Source: Phycisphaerales bacterium (GTDB lineage: Bacteria > Planctomycetota > Phycisphaerae > Phycisphaerales > UBA1924). Taken from it: a stretch of DNA of 12,660 nt. Below, in pieces: positions 7,901-12,660 of this stretch. A program made the translations under genes and the position numbers. The DNA lies in contig SLFH01000127.1 in the NCBI GenBank assembly GCA_007124345.1, forward strand, positions 1 to 12,660, read 5' to 3'. The notes below the pieces were generated by a model that saw only the letters and a list, made by a program, of their open reading frames with translations, did no database searches and was not told the origin of the DNA. Position 1 is the first letter of the stretch. Each line of letters starts with the position of its first letter.

Positions 7901-8201
7901 GATGACCGCGATCTCGACGATCCTGGGCGCGATCCCGCTGGTGCTCGCCAGCGGCGCGGGGGCGGAAGGACGCCGGGCGATCGGGATCGTGATCGTCGGT
8001 GGCATGAGCTTTGCCACGCTGCTGACGCTCTTTCTGATCCCGTCCTTGTACACGCTTCTGGGCAGGCTCACCCAGCCCTCGGGCGCGACGGAGAAGCGCC
8101 TGCGCGAGCAGCTCAGCTCGCTCACCGACGGCGTCAAAGAGGAGAGCGATCGGCGGAAGGCCGAGGGCCGGATCGGCCCGAACACCCCCACCACCGCCTG
8201 A
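4965..8201 (+). CDS. RND-family efflux permease, HAE1/AcrB type
   Basis: The 1078-residue protein is a proton-driven inner-membrane exporter of hydrophobic or amphiphilic compounds, expected to work as a trimer with the upstream adaptor. TM1 is at the N-terminus (VRRPVLAGVFAAVILVFGL), followed by the first periplasmic porter loop beginning RQYPDVDPPVVSV. The proton-relay residues are all present: D400 and D401 in LVVDDSIVVLEN (TM4), K944 in MTKNGILMVEFA (TM10), with R974 and T981 shortly after. The second porter loop begins LPSELAPTEDQGRFII. Twelve membrane helices are expected. Unusual is a strongly basic cytoplasmic linker, about residues 490-525, between TM6 and TM7. The D-D/K set marks a drug-type HAE pump rather than a SecDF, MmpL or heavy-metal CusA type, though the substrate is unknown. 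No TolC-like gene follows, so the channel must be encoded elsewhere. Confidence 0.95.
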   Translation: MVISTISVRRPVLAGVFAAVILVFGLVSLTRLEIRQYPDVDPPVVSVSTSYRGASASVVDAEVTKRLLDRLTGIEGIRSMESTSRDGSSRINIEFNLTRDLDLAAADVRDQINRARDDLPLDADEPIVRKASSDASPIMWLSLTSDRLNNLELTDFASRRLEERLSLVDGVSRVRIGGERRYAMRIWLDRRAMAARGVTVAEIESRLEAENLELPSGRVESRLAELSVQTDSRLQSIEEFERLVVRRTSSGPIRLMDVAEVDLGAEDDRSAFSVNGRNSVSLGIIRQSNANTVEVANAVRAEVDVVRRTLPDGVDLDISSDDSIYINTSIREVAKTLTIAFGLVVLVIMVFLGSLRATIVPALAIPVSVFGTVTLLYAAGFSINVLTLLAAVLAIGLVVDDSIVVLENIERRIRGGEPKLAAAVNGANEVGFAVIATTVVLVAVFVPLAFLTGAVGRLFTEFGLTLAGAVIISSFTALTLGAMLSSQVLRRPKARKAPSGRKKARAERRAKKRAANGKPEAPDTGLLGGMLNLYGSAVGVAIKLRWLSFVMVIGITGAAAYFFDRLPSELAPTEDQGRFIIRLDAPEGASLNFTRRQVQEVERILSERSGEGQPITRVISIVAPGFGGANQVNTARIIVRLTDWRDRDISQPELVAELAPRLRAIPGARIIPINPAGFGIRGAGEPIQYAIGGPDFESAREWAQIIAEAAEGDPIFDNLRMDFEQTQPQLSVSIDRERAIDLGIDVRTIGRTIQTFLGGREVTEFFDRGELYKVLLQARPSDRANPSDLSEIYVRSETGSLVPLSALVTMEESGTVRDLTRINGVRPVVRRGQVGAGSSLGEALDRLDELVRDRLPPGASVNYLGESLEYRDSSMQLYITFGLALLLVYLALAAQFESIVHPFTILCSVPLAITGGLAALLYTGESLNIYSQIGLILLIGLMTKNGILMVEFANQLRARGMDLADAAREAAKIRFRPIMMTAISTILGAIPLVLASGAGAEGRRAIGIVIVGGMSFATLLTLFLIPSLYTLLGRLTQPSGATEKRLREQLSSLTDGVKEESDRRKAEGRIGPNTPTTA

Positions 8202-8235
8202 GCCCGGGCCGGGCGGCAACGCCTCGGATCGGTCC

Positions 8236-8265
8236 GGATTCGACAGCACCGAATCTTCGCATAAT
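8236..8265 (+). promoter_or_regulatory. Inverted repeat and -10-like element before the first Na+/Pi transporter gene
   Basis: GATTCG (8237-8242) and CGAATC (8250-8255) are exact reverse complements around a 7-base loop. Four bases later CATAAT (8260-8265) matches the -10 consensus at five of six positions. Transcription from it would start around 8272, practically at the ATG (8274), giving a leaderless message, which fits the lack of a ribosome binding site. A TCGACA at 8240-8245 is spaced only 14 bases from the -10, too close for a standard -35. The hairpin could be an operator or a weak terminator of the RND operon. Confidence 0.3.
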
Positions 8266-8273
8266 CTTCATCT

Positions 8274-9851
8274 ATGCTGTCGATGATCGCCCAGGGCCTC
8301 GGGGGCCTGGGGCTCTTTCTTCTCGGAATGGTGCTGATGACCGACGGGCTCAAGTCCGTCGCGGGCGGGTCGCTGCGCACCATCCTGACCAAGACGGTCC
8401 GCGGGCCGGTCTCGGGGATCGCTGCCGGGACGGGGGTCTCGGCGCTGGTGCAGTCGTCCAACGCCACGACGATCGCGACGATCGGGTTCGTCAGCGCGGG
8501 GCTGATCGGGTTCCTGCCCGCCGTGGGCGTCGTGCTGGGCAGCAACATCGGGACGACCAGCACGGGATGGCTGGTCGCGGTTTTGGGGATGCGGTACTCG
8601 ATCGCCCCCTACGCGATGATGCTCGTGCTCGTCGGGGCGATGATCCTGCTCTTGCGGCTGGGCCGGTCCGCGGCTTTGGGCACGGCGATCGCCGGGTTCG
8701 GCCTGCTCTTTGTCGGCCTCGGTGGGATGCAGGAGGCGATGGGCGGGCTCGCAGAACGGATCGACCCCGAGTCGCTGCCCGGCGCGGGCTGGGGCGGGCG
8801 GATGGTCCTGCTCGGGGCGGGCTTCGCCATGTCGATCGTCACCCAGTCGGCCAGCGCCGCGCTGGCGGCGACCCTGGCGGCCCTCGCTTCCGGGGCGCTC
8901 AACTTCGAGCAGTCGGCGGCCCTTGTGATCGGGCAGAATGTCGGCGCGGCCGTCGCCGCGGCGATCGCGGCGATCGGCGCCTCGGTCACCGCCAAGCGCA
9001 CCGCGATGGCGCATGTGCTGTTTAATGTGATTCTGGGCGGCCTTCTGATCGTCAGCCTCAGGCCGTTTCTCGAGGGGATGCTCTGGCTGTTCGCCTTTGT
9101 AGGGCTCGGGCCCGGGGTGCTGGCGCTCGCGGCGTTCAACACCTTCACGCGCGTGATCGGCGTGCTGCTGGTGCTGCCGGTGATCGGGGCGTACGCGGCG
9201 CTGGTCGAGCGTCTGATCCCCGAGCGCTCGGCCTCGCCGACGAGGTTTCTCGACCGCTCGGTCGGTCGTGTGGGGTCGGTCGCTTCCGAGGCTGCGCGGC
9301 GCAGCGCCGCCGAGACGCTGCGCGAGTTCCTGGCCGCGTTGGGGGCCGGGCGGACGCGGATGGCGGTCGACGGCGCGCAGAACGCCGCGGCGAGGATCCG
9401 CGAGTTCATGGCCGAGCTGTCGCGCGAGGGGCAGAACCGTTCGGATGTGAGGCGGAACCTCTCGACGCTCCACGCGATCGACCACATCGAGCGCCTCGCG
9501 GGCAACGCAACGGCGATCGAGAGCATCCCCCGCTCCGATCGGGTGAGCGATGTGCGGGACCGCTACGACGAAGTGAAACGCATCGCGATCGAATGGCTCG
9601 ACGATCCGTCCAAGCCCGTCCCGGCCGAGAAGCTCGAAGAGCTGGGCGAGGAGATCGCCGAGCTGCGCAAGACCAACCGGCGGAAGGTGCTGGCCGAGGC
9701 GGCCGAGGGTGAGCTGGACAGTCGCGCGGTCGCGTCGTACACGGAGGCGGTCATCCACCTGGACCGCTCGGCGTACCACATCTGGCGCGCGCTGCACCAC
9801 TTGGATCCCGACAAGCCCGAGCCGGATGTCGGCGCCGAACACCGCGACTGA
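8274..9851 (+). CDS. Na+/phosphate cotransporter family protein with PhoU-like C-terminal domain, copy 1 (divergent motifs)
   Basis: A 525-residue member of the bacterial Na/Pi-cotransporter family (PF02690, NptA/YjbB type). Residues 1 to about 315 are hydrophobic and contain the two inverted family repeats; about 335-525 are hydrophilic helices resembling PhoU (for example HAIDHIERLAGNA). The first repeat keeps GSNIGTTSTG (89-98), but its QSSS signature reads QSSN (60-63). In the second repeat QSSS reads QSAS (191-194) and the GTTxT element reads GAAVA (224-228). These positions contribute to sodium and phosphate binding in the family, so transport of phosphate may be weakened, altered or lost. 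The ATG at 8274 aligns exactly with the start of copy 2, and no ribosome binding site is visible. It is co-oriented with the RND pump 72 bases upstream and with copy 2 55 bases downstream. Family membership is firm; a phosphate transport role is uncertain. Confidence 0.88.
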   Translation: MLSMIAQGLGGLGLFLLGMVLMTDGLKSVAGGSLRTILTKTVRGPVSGIAAGTGVSALVQSSNATTIATIGFVSAGLIGFLPAVGVVLGSNIGTTSTGWLVAVLGMRYSIAPYAMMLVLVGAMILLLRLGRSAALGTAIAGFGLLFVGLGGMQEAMGGLAERIDPESLPGAGWGGRMVLLGAGFAMSIVTQSASAALAATLAALASGALNFEQSAALVIGQNVGAAVAAAIAAIGASVTAKRTAMAHVLFNVILGGLLIVSLRPFLEGMLWLFAFVGLGPGVLALAAFNTFTRVIGVLLVLPVIGAYAALVERLIPERSASPTRFLDRSVGRVGSVASEAARRSAAETLREFLAALGAGRTRMAVDGAQNAAARIREFMAELSREGQNRSDVRRNLSTLHAIDHIERLAGNATAIESIPRSDRVSDVRDRYDEVKRIAIEWLDDPSKPVPAEKLEELGEEIAELRKTNRRKVLAEAAEGELDSRAVASYTEAVIHLDRSAYHIWRALHHLDPDKPEPDVGAEHRD

Positions 9852-9906
9852 CGAAAGATCGACGCGCTGATCCCGGACCTTGAACCCAGAGAGGTACTCT
9901 TCACCA

Positions 9907-11484
9907 ATGCTGACAACGATCTCGATGGGCCTCGGCGGGCTCGGGCTCTTTCTTCTTGGGATGGTGCTGCTGACCGACGGGCTGAAGGCGCTCGCCGGCG
10001 GGTCGCTGCGCGCAATCCTGACGAAGACGGTCCGAGGGCCCTACTCGGGCATGGCCGCGGGGGCGGGAATCACGGCCTTGGTCCAGTCGTCCAGCGCCAC
10101 GACGCTGGCGACGATCGGGTTCGTCAGCGCCGGATTGATCGGGTTCCTGCCGGCGGTCGGCGTCGTGCTGGGGAGCAACATCGGGACGACCAGCACCGGC
10201 TGGCTGGTGTCGGTTTTGGGGCTGAAGTTTTCGATCAGCGCGTTCGCGATGCCGCTGGTGTTTGCGGGGGTGATGATTCGCCTGCTGGTCAAGGGTCGCG
10301 GGGCGTCGGCGGGTCTGGCGCTGGCGGGGTTCGGCCTGCTGTTCATGGGGCTGAGCGGTCTGCAGGAGTCGATGTCGGGCCTGGCCGAGCGGATCGACCC
10401 CCAGTCGCTGCCCGGGGAGGGCTTTGTCGGTCGGCTCATCCTCGTTGGCGTCGGGTTCGCGATGACGGTGGTGACGCAGTCATCCAGCGCCGCGTTGGCG
10501 ACGACGCTGACGGCGCTGGACTCGGGGGCGATCGATTTCGAAAGGGCGACAGCGCTGGTGATCGGCCAGAACATGGGCACCACGCTGACGGCGGGGATCG
10601 CCGCGATCGGGGCGTCGGTCGCGGCCAAGCGGACGGCCTTGGTGCATGTGCTGTTCAACCTCATGCTCGGCGTTCTGCTTATCGCGATTCTAACGCCGTT
10701 TCTGATGCTGTTGATGCACGGGCTTGACCTTGTGGATGTGGGGCCCGGCGTGATCGCGCTGGCGACCTTTCAGACCTCTTGCAAGGTGCTGGGCGTGCTG
10801 CTGGTGCTGCCGGTGCTCAAGCCCTTCGCGGGGCTCGTCGAGCGGATCATCCCTGAGCGATCGGTCTCGCCGACACGGTTCCTCGATCGCTCGGTCAGCG
10901 AGATCGGCGATGTGGCGGCCGAGGCGGCCAGGCGCAGCGCCGCAGAGACCCTGCGTGAACTCGTGGTCGCCAGCGGCGCCGGGCACGCCGTCATGGCTTC
11001 TGAACGGGCCAAAGCGGCGACAACGACCATCCGCGAGTTCCTGGCGAAGCTTGCCCGCGAGAGCCAGACCGACGCGGAGGTGAACCGCAACCTTTCAACG
11101 CTGCACGCGGTCGACCACATCGAGCGGCTCGCGGGCAACGCCGAGGCGACCGCGAAGATCCCGAGGACCGAACGCATGAAGGAAGTGCAGGACCGCTACG
11201 CGGAGATGCGCCGGCTGGCCCTCGGCTGGCTTGACGATCCGTCGCAGCCCTCCCCCGCGCCGGAGCTGGGCCGGTTGGCGGGCGAGATCGCCGAGCTCCG
11301 GATCTCGGGGCGCAGGTCGGTGCTTTCACAGGCCGCCAAGGGACGCATCGATGGGCATGAAGTGGCCTCCCACACCGAGGGGATGATCCACCTGGACCGC
11401 TCGGCGTACCACATCTGGAGGGCGGTGCACCACCTGGACCCGTCGACACCCGAGCCATTGGTCGACTCGGACACGCACGACTGA
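9907..11484 (+). CDS. Na+/phosphate cotransporter family protein with PhoU-like C-terminal domain, copy 2 (canonical motifs)
   Basis: A 525-residue paralogue of the preceding gene; 349 of 525 positions are identical in a gap-free alignment counted by hand. It keeps the signatures that copy 1 lost: ALVQSSSATT (QSSS at 60-63), GSNIGTTSTG (89-98), TQSSSAAL (QSSS at 191-194) and GQNMGTTLT (220-228). It is therefore the better candidate for sodium-driven phosphate uptake, or efflux, across the inner membrane. The PhoU-like C-terminal domain (about 335-525) probably couples the transporter to phosphate status; such fusions are common in bacterial members. The start at 9907 matches copy 1; an in-frame TTG at 9880 would add nine residues absent from copy 1. 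AGAGAGG at 9888-9894 may be a ribosome binding site, though 12 bases from the ATG is long. The stop lies only three bases from the stop of the convergent diguanylate cyclase gene. Confidence 0.93.
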   Translation: MLTTISMGLGGLGLFLLGMVLLTDGLKALAGGSLRAILTKTVRGPYSGMAAGAGITALVQSSSATTLATIGFVSAGLIGFLPAVGVVLGSNIGTTSTGWLVSVLGLKFSISAFAMPLVFAGVMIRLLVKGRGASAGLALAGFGLLFMGLSGLQESMSGLAERIDPQSLPGEGFVGRLILVGVGFAMTVVTQSSSAALATTLTALDSGAIDFERATALVIGQNMGTTLTAGIAAIGASVAAKRTALVHVLFNLMLGVLLIAILTPFLMLLMHGLDLVDVGPGVIALATFQTSCKVLGVLLVLPVLKPFAGLVERIIPERSVSPTRFLDRSVSEIGDVAAEAARRSAAETLRELVVASGAGHAVMASERAKAATTTIREFLAKLARESQTDAEVNRNLSTLHAVDHIERLAGNAEATAKIPRTERMKEVQDRYAEMRRLALGWLDDPSQPSPAPELGRLAGEIAELRISGRRSVLSQAAKGRIDGHEVASHTEGMIHLDRSAYHIWRAVHHLDPSTPEPLVDSDTHD

Positions 11485-11487
11485 GCT

Positions 11488-12438
11488 TCAGCCGGCCTCG
11501 GCCAGGCGGACACCCCCGGAGGGCAGCTCGGTCATCACGACGCGGTTGCGCCCCTGCTGCTTGGCGGCGTACAGGTTCTTGTCGGCGTCCTCGACCCAGC
11601 TCTGCGCGTTGACCGCGCCGACCTCGGCGCAGCCGACCAGCCCGATCGAGACAGTCAGACCCCGGTCGGGGTGACGGGGCCACACGACATCCTGCACCAT
11701 CGTGCGCACACGCTCGCAGACCGCCAACGCCTGATCGGGCGTGGTGTCGGGCATGATCAGGAAGAACTCCTCGCCGCCGTAGCGGCATGGAAGGTCCGTC
11801 TCGCGGCAGGCTCGCTGGAGTATGGCCGCCAGCCCCTGGAGAACGGCGTCTCCGGCCGGGTGGCCGTAGTTGTCGTTAATTGACTTGAAGTGGTCGCAGT
11901 CGATGCCGGCCAGGGCGAGGGGACGGCGCTTGCGGCGCGCGCGGGCAACCTCTTCGCGCCAGCGGTGGTCGAAGTGGGCGCGGTTGTACAGGCCCGTCAG
12001 CCCGTCGATCTGGGCCCGCTGGGACAGCATGAGCAGCAGGTTGCTCAGGCGAACCGCGGCGCGGATTCGGACTCGGAGCTCTGTCAGGTCGAAGGGCTTG
12101 CAGATGTAGTCCATCGCGCCCAGGTCGAAGGCGGTGACCTTGTCGTGCGGGCTCTGCAAGCCCGAGAGCACGATGACCGGGATGTTGTTCAGCGTCGGGC
12201 TGTCTTTCAGCCGGCGCAGCACCTCGAACCCGTCCATCTCGGGCATGTCCAGGTCCAGCAGGACGACCGAGGGCGGGTCCTTCTCGGCGATGTCCAGACC
12301 GGCCCGGCCCGACTCGGCCGGGATCAGGTCCAAGTCTTCAGACCGGAGACGCGCCGATAGCAGCCGGTGGACATCCGGAGAGTCGTCGATCACCAGCACT
12401 TGGGGCCGGCTGTTGAGTTGGGACGCGTGGATCTGCAT
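11488..12438 (-). CDS. Response regulator diguanylate cyclase (REC-GGDEF)
   Basis: A 316-residue cytoplasmic protein that makes cyclic di-GMP from two GTP when its receiver domain is phosphorylated. The REC domain (about 12-130) has the acidic pair D18/D19, phosphoacceptor D62 (LLDLDMPEMDG), S92 in the switch position and K114 (CKPFD). The GGDEF domain (about 143-300) begins DGLTGLYNR and carries D180 in GIDCDHFKSINDNYGH and the active motif GGEEF at 221-225, so it should be catalytically competent. An intact RxxD inhibitory site, RETD (212-215), lies five residues before GGEEF, predicting product feedback inhibition. The ATG at 12438 places a short tail before VLVIDD; an upstream in-frame start at 12534 would overlap the preceding gene. 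Its partner upstream on the same strand is an HPt protein 61 bases away, so both are probably one transcript. Which c-di-GMP-controlled behaviour it governs cannot be told. Confidence 0.94.
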   Translation of the reverse strand: MQIHASQLNSRPQVLVIDDSPDVHRLLSARLRSEDLDLIPAESGRAGLDIAEKDPPSVVLLDLDMPEMDGFEVLRRLKDSPTLNNIPVIVLSGLQSPHDKVTAFDLGAMDYICKPFDLTELRVRIRAAVRLSNLLLMLSQRAQIDGLTGLYNRAHFDHRWREEVARARRKRRPLALAGIDCDHFKSINDNYGHPAGDAVLQGLAAILQRACRETDLPCRYGGEEFFLIMPDTTPDQALAVCERVRTMVQDVVWPRHPDRGLTVSIGLVGCAEVGAVNAQSWVEDADKNLYAAKQQGRNRVVMTELPSGGVRLAEAG

Positions 12439-12463
12439 TGTTCCAGACGGGCTCCGGCGCACC

Positions 12464-12478
12464 GGCCGAGCGTCGGCC
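12464..12478 (-). other. Short perfect hairpin between the HPt and diguanylate cyclase genes
   Basis: GGCCGA and TCGGCC arms of 6 bp flank a 3-base loop, in the 61-base gap between the two minus-strand genes. No T-run follows on the minus strand, so this is not an obvious terminator; it may modulate the relative expression of the two genes or be chance in GC-rich DNA. Confidence 0.3.
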
Positions 12479-12499
12479 CTGCGGAGAGGTGATCGAGAA

Positions 12500-12660
12500 T
12501 CAGCCGCAGGCCTTGATGGCGCGCCGGCACACATTCAGCAAGGTGTCGAGTTCGTCGCGGACATCGGCCACGCCCAGCGGTGCGTTGAGTTCTCGGAGCT
12601 CTCTTTCCAGTTCGGCGGCGGCCTGGGTGATGCCGGGGTAGCCGTAGCCGGATCCGGCGC
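12500..12660 (-). CDS. HPt (histidine phosphotransfer) domain protein, C-terminal 52 residues (partial)
   Basis: The minus strand reads AGSGYGYPGITQAAAELE at the window edge, followed by an amphipathic helical tail that ends NVCRRAIKACG and a TGA (12502-12500). GSGxxYGxP followed by I..AAxELE is the conserved segment immediately after the phosphorylated histidine of HPt domains, so that histidine should lie just two to four residues beyond the window. HPt proteins shuttle phosphoryl groups between receiver domains. The downstream REC-GGDEF gene on the same strand is the obvious candidate recipient. The call rests on one motif block and the helical tail; the N-terminal part and any further domains are not visible. 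Confidence 0.72.
   Translation of the reverse strand, partial: AGSGYGYPGITQAAAELERELRELNAPLGVADVRDELDTLLNVCRRAIKACG

Larger units (their letters stand above)
8274..11484 (+). repeat. Tandem gene duplication of the Na+/Pi transporter (offset 1633 bases)
   Basis: The reading frames at 8274-9851 and 9907-11484 have identical length (1578 bases) and align without gaps, about 66% identical in protein. Identity is highest over residues 51-100 (45 of 50) and lowest around 251-300 and 351-400 (26 of 50 each). The DNA of the conserved parts is also very similar, for example near 8480-8550 and 10113-10183. The flanking upstream sequences are not similar. This indicates an old tandem duplication under selection for structure. 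Confidence 0.85.

Noticed and set aside
8255..8272. A PHO-box-like direct repeat (CTTCGCA, N4, CTTCATC) before the first transporter
   Set aside because: The 11-base period is suggestive, but the repeats match the CTGTCAT consensus at only about two of seven positions.
8274..9851. Transporter copy 1 as a pseudogene
   Set aside because: The frame is intact, has exactly the length of copy 2 and keeps most conserved residues including the PhoU-like domain; changed function is likelier than decay.
9880..9906. TTG start for the second transporter
   Set aside because: The nine added residues have no counterpart in copy 1, whereas the ATG at 9907 aligns exactly with the copy 1 start.
12439..12534. 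Upstream in-frame start for the diguanylate cyclase
   Set aside because: It would add an Arg/Pro-rich tail unlike REC domains and overlap the end of the HPt gene.
1..12660. tRNA, rRNA, CRISPR array, insertion sequence or phage attachment site
   Set aside because: No cloverleaf-like element, regularly spaced repeats, transposase or terminal inverted repeats were seen on reading both strands.

Overview
This window is GC-rich (roughly two thirds G+C by eye) and comes from a Gram-negative-type bacterium: it encodes a lipoprotein RND adaptor, an inner-membrane RND pump and a Tat-exported periplasmic phosphatase. Most genes lack a clear Shine-Dalgarno sequence; the catalase is the exception. Together with the gene set this would fit a planctomycete, perhaps of the Phycisphaerae, but that placement is a guess from style and not from a marker gene.

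Layout. (1) 1-440: the 5' part of a LysR/OxyR-type regulator on the minus strand, then a divergent control region with two ATAG-N7-CTAT-like OxyR sites. (2) 440-2017: a complete clade-3-type heme catalase with a strong ribosome binding site and an intrinsic terminator. Regulator, sites and catalase form a peroxide-response module. (3) 2105-3546: a Tat-exported PhoA-superfamily alkaline phosphatase followed by a hairpin. (4) 3736-8201: a translationally coupled RND efflux pair, a lipoprotein membrane-fusion protein and an HAE1-type permease; no outer-membrane channel gene is present. (5) 8274-11484: two tandem Na+/phosphate-cotransporter-family proteins of exactly equal length (525 aa), each with a PhoU-like C-terminal domain. 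(6) 11488-12660, minus strand: a REC-GGDEF diguanylate cyclase preceded by the C-terminal part of an HPt phosphotransfer protein, a likely phosphorelay feeding c-di-GMP synthesis.

Two observations stand out. First, the tetranucleotide ACGT does not occur anywhere in the 12,660 bases although dozens would be expected; Asp-Val, Asn-Val and His-Val pairs and Thr codons before T are all encoded so as to avoid it. This points to a genome-wide pressure against that palindrome. Second, the first of the two phosphate-transporter paralogues has lost several of the Ser/Thr residues of the family's substrate/sodium signature motifs, while the second keeps them, suggesting a changed substrate or a regulatory role for the first copy.

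No tRNA, rRNA, CRISPR array, insertion sequence or attachment site was seen. No stretch longer than about 220 bases lacks a gene.
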